A stretch of DNA of 64,000 nt, taken from Actinomucor elegans (taxonomy: Eukaryota; Mucoromycota; Mucoromycetes; Mucorales; Mucoraceae). This document shows positions 11,684-22,384 of the stretch, piece by piece. The position numbers were made by a program, and so were the translations under genes. Positions within the stretch are counted from its first letter, which is position 1. Every line of letters starts with the position of its first letter. The stretch is from contig JAMSLZ010000018.1 of NCBI GenBank assembly GCA_026027325.1, positions 62,001 to 126,000 of the forward strand, given 5' to 3'. The notes under the pieces were generated by a model. It had not been told where the DNA came from. It was given only the letters and a program-made list of their open reading frames with translations, and made no database searches.

Positions 11684-14600
11684 TTAATGAGAGAACTGAA
11701 ATGGCTTGGATTTCTTAGATAGTTGAGTATCCATCATAGAAGAATCTTCATCCACAGCTGTTCTTTTCGCATTACGCTCTCTTTTAACAAACGAAAGATC
11801 ATTATCTAAACCGGATTGTGTGGATGTATAAATGCTAGGCAGTGCGGCTAAAGAGTCTGCTAAACTGGAGGGTGTTGGTTGTTCACTGCCCATGAATTTG
11901 GCCTAAAAATCGCGTTTGAATGCAGCTAAGTGACACCTTTTTCAATACTTACCTCTTTGATATTTGTCATTTTCTCTGCCAAACTAGTATAACGATGAAA
12001 CGATGCAATACGAATCGCTTTATCTATCGAGTCTGATGTATGCAGAGTGTATGTCAAGTCTAAAGCGCGTGATACCTTTTCCGCTTTACAGGCTAGATTG
12101 ATTAGCTTCAATAAGGCAATGTCCATTTCAATATCAGCTTCATGAAAGGTTTGTGCATAGTCTTCTTCAGTATTAGTCGCTTCGGCTTCATCCCGTTCAT
12201 GTAGATTGCATGTATTAATACGTAGAACTTGCTCCTCCAGCTGCCCCACTTCGGTCGATAGTTCCAATAATGGTAACTGCAAGGGGATGTCTTTTACAGG
12301 TGGGCGAGGGAAAAATGGGTATGTATTGCTGCCACGCAGCACAACACACATGAAACGATCGCGTAGTACGCCCACAGGCCAATATTTTTCAGTTCGCTCT
12401 TGAGAAGCTGCATAGGCGCTGCCATCAAACACAGGCACCCAAGCTCCTTGATATGGACGACGTTGGCGATGAAGCACTCTTAAAACACCTGCAGAATCAT
12501 ATGTTGCAGCTTGATTCGTTTCTGAGAAACCAATCCAAGTCAGTTCACTATCCGCGGTTAACTGAATGCTATCCTTTTGTATCACTTCATTTGTATCTGT
12601 ATTGATTAAGAGATATTGCAAGTTTTGTTGGTGGTTGAAGGCAGGTCCGTTGGAATACACAATCATAGCAAGGTCAGTCATAGCTGTGATGGAAACTACA
12701 TTCTCAAGTGAAAAGATGTGCCGCTGTACGCCAGAAATCGAGAAAATACGGACATAGCCCAAGGAGGTAGTAGCAATAACCGAAACACGGTTAATGGCAA
12801 TACTCACTACATCTTCTCCAGGAAGCATATGGTGGGTCCAGTCTTTATCAGTTCCCCAGTTAATAGGTCGGTAATACAATGTAGAATTCAGCTGTGTTGT
12901 TTGAACATCTTCTTCCTCATCATCACTTCCTAGATCGTCTTCGTCCTCGTTATGAATGCGTACTTTTTTGGTTTTCTTTACAGTTTCCTTGGCTTCGACT
13001 GCAAATACAGTACCAGCTGAACTGATAGCGCCCATGGTAAAGTTGAGCATATCAGTAAAGTGGAAATTTCGATATTCAGATTGATCATGGAACTCGACAT
13101 TGATAATGGAGTGACCATCCTCAAAGATGGTAGATATAGCGCCAATCAAGTTATAAGCCATATAGCGGCGTTCACCTTGCGCTGGTTCAAAGGATGGGTT
13201 ATCTTCAGGTTTATGGTAGGGTGTCTCACAAGGCTGAAAGGTGGTAGGAGGATCAAATGCTAATTCAAGCTTGCGTTGACGTTGAACTATGGCACTTGTG
13301 TTTCCTTGCAAATGAAGCGATGGCTGCTGTTTTTGTCCATTTTGTTGAACTTGCTCAGGCTTTTCCACATAGCCAGCTCCATCATCATCAATGACAAAAT
13401 CACCTACATCTTCTTCTACATCTTCACCTTCCTCATCCATCATTTCGAGATCTTCGCCTTCCTCCTCCATCTCAGAAGCCTCTTCATCAGCAAACAAACT
13501 CTGACTTACAGCAGGAAGACTTGCTTGTTTCTCAAATTTAATATCAATCTTGTCAGATAGATCATTAGGCTTCTTTCTAATAATAGCAGGATGAGGGTAA
13601 TTGCTGTTATCAGTAGGGATGACTTCTTTCCAAATTCTAATTTGTCCATGAACATCCGTCTAAGAATAATATAAGTTCATTGCTGTTTCCTCTACTATCC
13701 ACTACATACCAGAGCAATTTCATTAAGAGTAGGATTCCAAGAGAGGTCAGTGATCAGAGAGACACTCGACTCAAATCGAACAGTAGATTTCGTCTTTGTA
13801 TTCCAAATGGCAATTGAATGATCTTCAGAAACGCTGGCTAAATAGTAGCCATTGGGTGACCATGCGAGCGTGCTTACGTTCAGTGTATGCTGGTTTTCTA
13901 AAGAATAAAAAGGCATCCAGGTACCTGATCGAAATACACGAATGTCATTATTGATGCCTGGAAAAGCAAAGCAAGTGCCATCAGGATGCCATGCTACTTT
14001 GGCTTTTGATAAAGAGTCTATATCTGATCTGTAACTGTAAGCTGCTAGAACTTTGATGCATTTTGGTGCTGGCACGTTAGGTGATACATCCCAAATTCTG
14101 ATATTGCCATTGATATCAGATGAAACGATATAGTTTCCTGTGGGATCATAACTAACGGATTTAACAGCGCATGTATGGCCTTCAAGTAGCACAATCTTTG
14201 AATTATCAGCAACCAAAACGATGCGGATAGAATTTTCACTAAAGCAGTAGATTCATTAGTTGATTGATCCGAATTTCTTTCTGTATTGAATATATTACTC
14301 GGAAGCAATAGCGAGCTTTGTGCCGTTAGGATGAAAACACATATCTCGAACAGCTACTGAGCTTCTCACCAGGATTTTATCAAACGTATTCTGCTTAGTG
14401 TATAACAAGACAAGTCCATCACTACCGCTAGAGGCAAATATACCATTTTTCTATTGTGTTCAATTTTGGTTATATATTTGTACTCTGTATATCGCAAGAC
14501 TTACGGCTGTGGCAATGCAAGTGACATTTTCAACATGTTCAGTAATATCTGTGCTCATGTATTCTTGACTTCCAGTATCGTATATTTTGATACCGGTTCC

Positions 14601-14769
14601 CTCAGTACCACCTGTAATGGCTTCGCTATTATAGAAAGTGATCAGCTATTGTCATTTTATTTTCGCGTATTTTTTTTACAAACTTTCCGTCTTTCTTGTA
14701 GGCCACAACAGTCAGACCGTCGGGGAAGCCATATATTATTGGCAATTCTTTAAATTGCGTGCTTGCCAT
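11684..14769 (-). CDS. CTF4: Ctf4 / And-1 (WDHD1) replisome hub protein
   Basis: Multi-exon gene. It starts at ATG 14769 (MASTQFKELPIIYGFPDG), and its first intron removes 14680-14636. The N-terminal half is a WD40 propeller: IFASSGSDGLVLLY, LLEGHTCAVKSVSYDPTGNY, STLAWSPNGYYLASVSEDHS. A long acidic linker follows (EASEMEEEGEDLEMMDEEGE). Then comes the SepB/Ctf4 domain: RRYMAYNLIGAISTIFEDGH, NVEFHDQSEYRNFHFTD, AYAASQERTEKYWPVGVL. A last exon begins at about 11902 and encodes a basic C-terminal tail (KRERNAKRTAVDED). Ctf4 forms a trimer linking the CMG helicase to DNA polymerase alpha-primase and to cohesion factors in the nucleus. There is no HMG box, as in other fungi. A GACGCGATTC element lies about 90 bp upstream. 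Csm3, another fork protein, lies 3.4 kb away. Confidence 0.92.
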
Positions 14770-15151
14770 GATATTACTACAAATTTTGTTATAGAAAGGT
14801 ACACTTCTGAAATAATTACAAGCGCGAACGTTGGCTTTCCAAGAAAAAAAAATTGACGCGATTCGTGTTCACAGTCACCTTGTCGCACTTTCAGAGGAGA
14901 TTTCCGTTTGTACGCATTAACTTTGATATAAAAATGAGCCATATAATTAAATAACTAGATTATCTGAGCATCTAATGAGAGATACATTAAGAGAAATAGC
15001 TACCTTCATAATAAGGTACATGGATATATTAGTCTCTATCAAAAGAACTAAGTGCCTGGGTGTGAAAAAAAAAACCAGTATGCTCATAATTTGATTGGAT
15101 ATCGGTGATTTAACATATAATGCGCCTTGGAATTGAAATTGCAAAAACCTT

Positions 15152-15155
<4 letters not shown>

Positions 15156-15191
<36 letters not shown>
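15156..15191. repeat. 36-nt poly(A) tract
   Basis: Uninterrupted A36 in intergenic DNA, followed by GCTTAATG. It may be a slippage-prone simple repeat or the tail of a decayed retroposon; no body was recognised beside it. Confidence 0.9.
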
Positions 15192-15194
<3 letters not shown>

Positions 15195-15292
15195 TAATGT
15201 TTTAATAGAGCGTACACTTGATTACGTGCTAAATAGCATAAATCGTGTCAAATATTAAATTTAATTCATCTAGATCTATTAGACGAAAAGCC

Positions 15293-15293
<1 letters not shown>

Positions 15294-15325
<32 letters not shown>
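15294..15325. repeat. (TA)n microsatellite
   Basis: About 16 TA units between Ctf4 and eL43. Confidence 0.9.
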
Positions 15326-15328
<3 letters not shown>

Positions 15329-15497
15329 CAATACCTTCATGGTTTGTGTATTTGTCAGAAAAATTCTAATGAAATACGTATCTATGCTATTTAATCATGA
15401 TGTCTCCAAAACGTCTTTTACGATTTTTACAAAGAATGGCCTGGGTTTGAAATAACCTTTAAGCTTCCACGACTCATTTTTGTGCTTCCATGTTCAG

Positions 15498-15556
15498 ATC
15501 AATTGAATCTGCATCTGATTAGTAATACATGTTCAAGATGAACTACTGCAGCTGTT
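15498..15556 (-). repeat. Dispersed 80-bp repeat, copy 2 (minus)
   Basis: On plus it reads GCATCTGATTAGTAATACAT, GTTCAAGATGAACTACTGCA and GCTG, the reverse complement of the family core. Confidence 0.55.
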
Positions 15557-15666
15557 TGCCCTATTGTTTAACTAGAGCTCAACATAGATAATACTATTTG
15601 GTAATGGGATGTAATATGTGTACTCTCCATAAAAACTAGAACTAATGTTAACAAATTCCCCATTTG

Positions 15667-15730
15667 ATTTCGGTTCAATGCCACATTTAGCAAATACACA
15701 TGTACTCAAATTGAGCTTTTGCATTTATTA
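15667..15730 (-). repeat. Dispersed 80-bp repeat, copy 3 (minus)
   Basis: TTTCGGTTCAATGCCACATT, ACACATGTACTCAAATTGAG and TTTTGCATTTATTAG align in order with the reverse-complement family core. Confidence 0.5.
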
Positions 15731-15823
15731 GGAAATCGATTAACTATAACTCATTTAATATCTATAGCATACTAATCCATAGTTATTGTAAATATCATAC
15801 ACATTTCATGCAACCTATATCTA

Positions 15824-15893
15824 TGGATCCCTCAGCTAATTTCGGTCAAATATCACTTTTGATTAGCACTCTGTAATGTATATATTACAGCTT
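15824..15893 (-). repeat. Dispersed 80-bp repeat, copy 4 (minus)
   Basis: GGATCCCTCAGCTAATTTCG, GTCAAATATCACTTTTGATT and AGCACT match the GATCCCTCGACTAATCTCGG end of the family, so this copy keeps the terminal block. Confidence 0.55.
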
Positions 15894-16452
15894 TTATTGA
15901 ACTAAAATACAGTAGACAAGTATTATATTATTATTGATGGAACAACATTTAATTAATTCCGGATTTCTGGGACGATCTTGTCTACATGTTCCATTTAAAA
16001 ACTTGTCTTGGCCCAGACTAAGCAGTTGCATCGAGCAGAATTGTATTTAGTGGATATACAATCACTAGTCGTAACCAACTTACAAATAACAATATTTTAT
16101 AACGCTCTTTCGCGCCCGACAGTATAAACGAAACTTTTACAGCAAAGCCATCGTTACGAATAAACAATAATATAAAGGAGGCTTCGCTATAAAGATAATA
16201 AAGGTTAAAAAAAAAAGTGGTGCAGCCATCGAGTCAAATGGCTGAAATTCAACAAAATCAAATTATTTTCTCAATGCAAAATCTCAAATGACTTCTGCTC
16301 TCAATCGTCTAGATCATAGCTAAATGCGACAATTCGGCTCAAAGTTTTCTACAATCTGAATCAACAGTGTATTTGATTTGTGTGTTCGTCCAATACTTTA
16401 TTCAAAGAAATACTGTCGTAGTTGGGTAAGTAAGTAGAGGTTTAAAAGTAAT

Positions 16453-16991
16453 TTAGATCTCGGCCAATTCACGGAGACGACGGACAGTGGAACGAACGGT
16501 GGCAGCAGCAGTAGTGCTAAAACAAAAAATGAATAAATATCTCGATACAATCTAATGAATCATACTACATACGAGACAGTGTAAGCACCACCAGCCATGG
16601 TCTTCTTACAACCCTTGCACTTCCAGATACCAACGGCAGTACGCTTGACAGCATCCTTACCACAGAAGGTACAGGTGTACTTGGAATGTTGAGTGATTTC
16701 CATCTTCTTTACGGTCTTTCTGAGAGAGGCACCATAACGAGTACCGTATTTACCGGTGATTCCGACTATTTATCGAATTGAAGAATTGAATTAATTAAAT
16801 GTCTGAATGGGGCTTTATTATATTTTCTCTCGTCCTCCATAATGAGTTGTTGAGAGTAATGTTGCTTTAAGTACCTTTCTTTGTGCGCTTAGCCTAATGA
16901 TCAAATAAACATGTTAGTGTATCTTTATTTATAAGGATGGATGCTCATCAGATGAGCTTGCTGATGGATGGATGTATCGTGTACTTACCAT
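16453..16991 (-). CDS. RPL43: 60S ribosomal protein eL43 (L37A)
   Basis: Four exons, 16991-16989, 16893-16875, 16765-16573 and 16516-16453, encode 92 residues, exactly the family length. The reading is [20 protein letters not shown], then the C4 zinc ribbon CTFC and CKGC, and the C-terminus [15 protein letters not shown]. The protein sits on the large ribosomal subunit. The first exon is the ATG alone and the second is only 19 nt, an extreme split at the 5' end. The start was chosen because ATG|GTAAGT joins cleanly to GCTAAGCGCACAAAG (AKRTK). A pyrimidine-rich stretch lies just upstream of the ATG (16992-17010 read on minus), as is usual for ribosomal protein leaders. Confidence 0.95.
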
Positions 16992-18153
16992 TATGAATAA
17001 GGATAATAAGAGGGGGAAATTCACGATCCCACCGTTTGAAAAATAAGATATACCCTCCACTGGCATATTTTTGAATGTCCGACATGAGAGGTTGGCTGGT
17101 GGCTAGTGGTAGCTTAAAATTTTTGACAGCAGCTTTTAACCGCATAGTAACTATTTGAGATTAGCTTTCTTATAAGTGACCGCCGCAAAAACTAAAACCA
17201 AGAGATGCAATAATGAATGTAACCGTCTCTATACTTTCACTGGGTATTATATTTAACGTTTTACTACGTGATCACTTTACTGTGACCATTAATACTATAT
17301 TATAGTGTCCGTAACACTTAGATCAGAATGAATTGACGCTAACAAACAGTTACTAGAACTAATAATTTTTTTTCCTGTCCGCCATCGAAACGACAAAATT
17401 GATTTTCCAAACGAGAACGACTTTTAATTAGCTTTTCCAAGCCTGATAGAATACCAAAAATAAAAACTGAGTGCTCAATTAGTTCAGAAAATATCTATTA
17501 TTTAAGTATTCCTACCAAACCGATTGCTGCCAAGTTTTAGTCCTTTTCCTGTCTAGAAAAGGTTGATGTGCGTTGGATTGGGACAGCGGAACACATCCGC
17601 TTATACCAGGTTACTTTAAGCAAAGTGCTAATACATGAGTTACTTAATTGGATACCGGTATTTAAACAATCACAAGCGTAGTAGTTTGTAAAGTAGTAGG
17701 ATAATTTTGATTTAAACAACTATCATATAATAAAAAGAAACGGTATCCATATTATCTATTAATAAACTTGTGGTAAAGTTAATTGCGCATCAAACGATGT
17801 AAAACTATTGCTATCTCAAGTATAAATACTGAGGTACATTAGCAGTTTATATTTTATTTTCCGGTCTTTTATTCTTCCGTCATTAAATCAAGATTTCTTC
17901 AGGCAAAAAACTCCAACAAAAATACGAATATATACCTTTAAACATCAAAAATGGTTTTGAATTATAAGCTATGTTTTCAAAAGGAGTATCTCTGACCAAA
18001 ACAGTGATTAAATATCTCAAAAATCTGGAGCAAAAGGTACTACAGTGAAAAAATTAAAATCGAAAAGCAGTCGCGATTCGCGTATTAAGCGCGTTAAGAG
18101 AAACATGAAAATCGCGTTTCTTACTACAAAAAACCACACCTATTTCTGTTACA
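16992..18153. other. Divergent promoter region eL43 / Csm3, 1.2 kb
   Basis: Head-to-head spacer between two divergent genes. On the Csm3 side it carries TCGCGATTCGCGT (18071-18083), AAGCGCGTTAAG and ATCGCGTTT within 100 bp of the Csm3 ATG. A 198-bp minus frame (17145-16948) overlaps the eL43 first exon but would end right after the first splice; I do not treat it as a gene. Confidence 0.5.
18071..18118. promoter_or_regulatory. CGCG-rich cluster upstream of Csm3
   Basis: Three CGCG-containing blocks (TCGCGATTCGCGT, AAGCGCGTT, ATCGCGTTT) 35-85 bp before the Csm3 start codon. They resemble MBF/E2F-like G1/S sites by composition. The function is inferred. Confidence 0.35.
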
Positions 18154-19345
18154 ATGGACGAGTTCGATGATATTTTGCTTGACGATTACAATATTGATCA
18201 GCCCCATGAACAAAACTCTACGGCTCTAGTAGATAACTTGGAACCTTCAAATGATGCAAAAACTACAAAAAAGACGATCGATAAAGTGAAACTTAGTGAA
18301 TCTCTGTACAGTGAACGCATATCATAATAACAAAAACAAAAAAAAACTAATGTAAAGAATAGACTACTGGATACAAAAGGCATACCTCTACTAAGAAATG
18401 AGACGCAATATCTCAAATTTAAAGGGAAAGGACATGAGGTAACAATAATCAAAAATTTATTTTGCAACTGGTTTCATGACACGTATATTACAGGACGAGG
18501 ATTTGAGAAAACTCATGACATACTATACAGTGTGGGCCAACAACTTGTATCCTAAGCTGCGGTTCCAGGACTTTGCTAAAAGAATAGTCAAGCATACCAC
18601 CGGAGCAAGGCTAAAGACAATGGTTAAAGTATGGCAGGATGAATACAAGGAGCGTAGACAAGTTCGATTAGATGTCAGAAACGAATTATCAGGTCAAACA
18701 GTGGGAGGTAAAAGCTTTTTATTTGATTAGACTAGCTCATCCTAACATTTGAGTACCATAGATGAAGACGGTGATACTACTGACCGTAGGGAGCAAGAAG
18801 AGTCATCTGAGGATGATAACCGACCTTTATTCTTTCCCATTACAAGTACTACAGTTACAAAAAAGCCAACAAAGAAAACTAAATCACAGCCAAAGCAGCA
18901 AGCACAGAAACGAGGCAAACTTCCAGCTGGTTCGGATGACAGTGAAGATGAAGAACCGCTATTTAGAGCTTCTCAAAAACGAAAGGTGGTTTTAGATGAC
19001 GATGAAGATGATGCTCGGGATAACTACACTATGGATCGTTCATCAGCATTATCTTTACTAGCAGAAAAGAGAAAACAAAGAGAGCTTGCTAAGAAGAAGG
19101 CAGAAGAAAGAAGAATAGCAGAGGAATTGGAAAAGAAAAGGGCAGACATTGAGAAATCAACAGAAGATACATTGTTGGATTATCTTGGTGATGATGTTGA
19201 GCTGGCTATATCTGACGATGAACTGTTGCAATTGAATATACCCAAGAAAGCTGTAGTAGAAACTAATGATGAAGATCAAGAAATGGATTTTTCTGATAAA
19301 GAACTCGTAGAAAAAGCAATTGCACCAAAAGACATTGTCAGTTAA
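18154..19345 (+). CDS. CSM3: Csm3 / Swi3 / Tipin replication fork protection protein
   Basis: Four exons (18154-18305, 18363-18438, 18494-18707, 18762-19345) encode about 341 residues. After an acidic start (MDEFDDILLDDYNID), residues about 45-110 form the Swi3 domain: LLLDTKGIPLLR, YLKFKGKGHEDEDLRKLM, YYTVWANNLYPKLRFQDF. KFKGKGHE and LFPK-type motifs are diagnostic for Tipin/Csm3. The protein pairs with Tof1/Timeless at the replisome to hold the helicase and polymerase together and support the S-phase checkpoint. The C-terminal half is charged (KKAEERRIAEELEKKRADIE) with repeated acidic motifs (LAISDDELL, MDFSDKELV). The frame stays open for 24 more codons after the TAA at 19343-19345, encoding a third such motif (IEFSDSELF) up to a second TAA at 19418-19420; see findings. 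Confidence 0.9.
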
Positions 19346-19420
19346 GCGAAATTATCTACCGATATTACAGAAGATGAAATTGAATTTTCAGATAGTGAAC
19401 TATTTGAAGGTCTCATTTAA

Positions 19421-20026
19421 TAAAGAGTGTATAATATTCAATAAGGATGTCATTAAACACTGTCTACTCTACCAACTTACAAGTCGATTTTGTTTATCAT
19501 TCCTATGATCGATCCATTTTTGTCCATAATCAATTTTAACAAAAGATGTTAAGATGGTTTCAAACATGGCAAGTGTAGTTTATTTAAAGATTCAGTATTA
19601 AAATTTGTAATCAGTATAATGGTTTCCTAAATGAAAGCGAAATAAGTCCAGTCACCAAAGCACACACTTGGTTATAGGTTCTAATAGATGCAGTAGCCCA
19701 TTTTGCATATAAACTATTAATCAGATGCGACATTAAAGTTGCCTTATTCAGGAATGTAAAAATATTTAAATGGTTCATTTCAGGGGGGGGGGGAAAAAAA
19801 GGGTATGCAAGACGGTAACTTCAAAATACACGTTCGAAAACATCTTGTAGGACCTTATTAAAAACGATTATAAAATCTGGAACCAAGCTATTGCAACAAA
19901 AGGGCCAATCATAGAAATGATGAACGGAATCAGTTTATAAAGTAATGAGTTAATTATTCATTTTAATAAAGCAAATGGATAAACTGCTTTAGGAACAAAT
20001 AAAGAAAGTAGTATATCAAAGATGTT
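19421..20026. other. Intergenic, 0.6 kb
   Basis: Spacer between the convergent Csm3 and ClpX genes. It contains one dispersed repeat copy and an 11-G run (19783-19793) followed by A7. No gene. Confidence 0.6.
19681..19745 (+). repeat. Dispersed 80-bp repeat, copy 5
   Basis: TTCTAATAGATGCAGTAGCC, CATTTTGCAT and CTATTAATCAGATGCGACAT appear in family order. This is one of the clearest copies. Confidence 0.6.
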
Positions 20027-22256
20027 TTACATCACTGTTACTTGCTGTAAGTTTTCATTATTATTAACATCTTCTCCATCATCTTCAGCAATGATTTTGT
20101 CACCCAGGTGTTTTTGATCTTTACCCAGATAAATAGCTTTTCTTTCATTTGTTACTACTTTACTATTGATCACAACCTGTTTAACACAAGAGGCTGGTGT
20201 ATCATACATCGGATCTAGTAAAATGTTTTCCTGTAGAATGATATGAGTTTGCAGCCTCAAACAAGAGTATCAATTGCATTATACCATGATACGTCTTAAT
20301 CCTCTTGCACCTGTTTTTTTCTCAAGTGCCAACTCTGCAATTTTACGAAGCGCAGTTTTACTAAATCTTAGCGTAACCTGGTTGCATTTTTTTTTTTTTT
20401 TTTTTAGTGAATGCTATATGAAATAGTTTATATGCATACCTGGTTCAATGCAAATAGTCCTTGGTATTGCTTCAAAAGCGAGTTTTTAGGCTCTGTCAGG
20501 ACTCGTACAAGATCATCCGTTGACAAATTATCTACAGAAGCAATTACAGGTAATCTACCAACAAACTCGGGTATCAAACCATATTTTACCAGGTCTATTA
20601 TACGAAAGAATTACTTAGCGGATTGCATGGCATCTTGAATATAAGTATACCTGCTGGTTCAGTTAAACTTAGTGGCTGAACTACCTGCTTCTTTCGTTGA
20701 TTCGATGTGATTTCAATTTGATCATCGTCCAAAGATCTTACGAGCGCGTTAAACCCAATGGACTGCTTGTTTCATTAGCTATATTTCTTACAATTATCCA
20801 GAATGATTACTTACACCTTTGGCCATTCTGTTCTGAATTGTCTTGTCAAGGCCAACAAATGCTCCACTCAAAATAAATAGAATATTACTAGTATCGACTG
20901 CATATGTTTCTCCTTTGCCTCCTCCATTACCACCTGCTTGACCGTTTCCAATAGGGCCACCGGGCATACCACGTCTATTGCTACTATTACTATTGCTATT
21001 ACTCTGGGAACCGTTTCCACCCGACTTGTCGGTTACATTGATAATTGTTCCTTCCAACATACGCAACAAGGACTATATGTTGTATAAAGTCAATTACCTA
21101 TATCTATATCTATTTATATATATACCTGCTGAACTCCTTCACCAGAAACATCCCTAGAAGAAGACATCGAATCTGATCTTCTTGATATCTTGTCTATTTC
21201 ATCAATAAATACAATGCCTGTCTCTGCTTTTCGTACATCATAGTCGCATGCCTACAAATATTTGCATGAGTCACAAAGAATCATATTCGTATGACTATTA
21301 AATACCTGAAGCAACCGCTGAATCACTAACTCCACATCTTCACCTACATAGCCTGCTTGTGTAAATGGTGTTGCATCTGACATGGAAAAAGGCACTTGTA
21401 ATATCTGTGCCAAAGTTCTAGCTAATAACGTTTTACCAGATCCAGTAGGACCAATTAGCATTACATTGCTTTTATCATAGATTGTGCCATCATCCGCCTC
21501 AGTTGTTGTAGTGGAAGCATTGTTGCTTAAAGATAAAGCCTGTTTGTTACTCTTTTTGATATCGTTTGTTTTGCTATTATTACTGTTAGAACGAAGGCCT
21601 GTATTGGTGGTAGTAGGCGGATTCTCCCAATTACGACGCTGCTGCTGCTGATGAGTCCCTATATACAAGAAATAAGATACAAATACCACTGCTTTTGCTT
21701 CAATTGCTTACATTTATCATCATACGTATTAGCAGCTATTCTCTCTGCAGGTACAAGATCAGGGCCTACGCTTTGAATTGGTGTGTTGGTGGTATAATAT
21801 TCGCTTGGTAGCGTTGGATGATGATGCTCAGCATGAGGTTTATCATCAAATTGATGTTGGTTTTCTTGCTCTTGCTGCTCGTATTGGCGGATTAGATTTG
21901 ACCGTACGCGGCTATAATGATTAAATACAGCTACAGCCAATGTCTTCTTAGCTCTATCTTGGCCAATAACGTAATCATTCAAATGTTTTACTATCTATTG
22001 TCAAACCAAATATTTAATGGATGGTATCTCTGTCAAGTCGAGCTTGAATGCTTACTGTTCTTGGGTCAGATATCACAGTGGATTCGAGATGCTGTTGCCA
22101 ATCCGAGATTGTACCGTTATTTGAAGATTGTCCTTCTTCAAAGTCGGCTGTAGTATTGTTATGGTATACGCGGCGTAAAATATAACCTGTAGTTGCCGAA
22201 TAAGTAGAAGAAGTGAGTGCTAAGGTAAAAGACTTTGTATGTTTAAGATATCTCAT
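20027..22256 (-). CDS. MCX1: Mitochondrial ClpX-type AAA+ unfoldase
   Basis: Multi-exon gene starting at ATG 22256. The first 40 residues ([20 protein letters not shown], then YILRRVYHN) have no acidic residue and look like a mitochondrial presequence. Then come [20 protein letters not shown], Walker [16 protein letters not shown], pore loop GYVGED, Walker [31 protein letters not shown], the [13 protein letters not shown] region, [11 protein letters not shown] and sensor-2 [11 protein letters not shown]. The last exon starts at about 20225 ([10 protein letters not shown]). No N-terminal zinc finger is present, as in other mitochondrial fungal ClpX. Low-complexity inserts rich in Q, H, N and T precede Walker A, and a G/N-rich insert lies in the AAA+ domain. 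In yeast Mcx1 activates the heme enzyme ALA synthase without ClpP. Whether this fungus has ClpP cannot be seen here. Confidence 0.93.
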
Positions 22257-22384
22257 GTGTTATGTAAAGAAAGAAGAAAGAAAGCGCTTTTTTTTATTGA
22301 TAGGGGGCAAGTATTAGCAGTATACGTGAGACTTGATTCTTTCCATAGTGTAAATAAAGCAAATATTCAGGCGCCTCTGTAACT

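Larger units (their letters stand above)
14770..16452. other. Intergenic, 1.7 kb, repeat-rich
   Basis: Lies between the Ctf4 promoter and the end of the eL43 gene. It holds GACGCGATTC at about 14855, a 36-nt A tract (15156-15191), a (TA)n run (15294-15325) and three minus-oriented copies of the dispersed repeat. A 16.1 kb stretch (TTTCGCGCCCGAC) is unusually G+C-rich for spacer. No coding sequence was supported. Confidence 0.6.

Noticed and set aside
16948..17145. 65-codon minus frame covering the eL43 first exon
   Set aside because: It has an ordinary look, but it spans the ATG|GTAAGT donor of eL43, and after splicing it would stop at once. It is more likely leader DNA than a protein; low but not zero chance of an upstream reading frame.
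19320..19508. Alternative 3' end of Csm3 by a 34-nt intron
   Set aside because: The intron would be far shorter than others here, and the joined frame loses the acidic motif that continues in the original frame.
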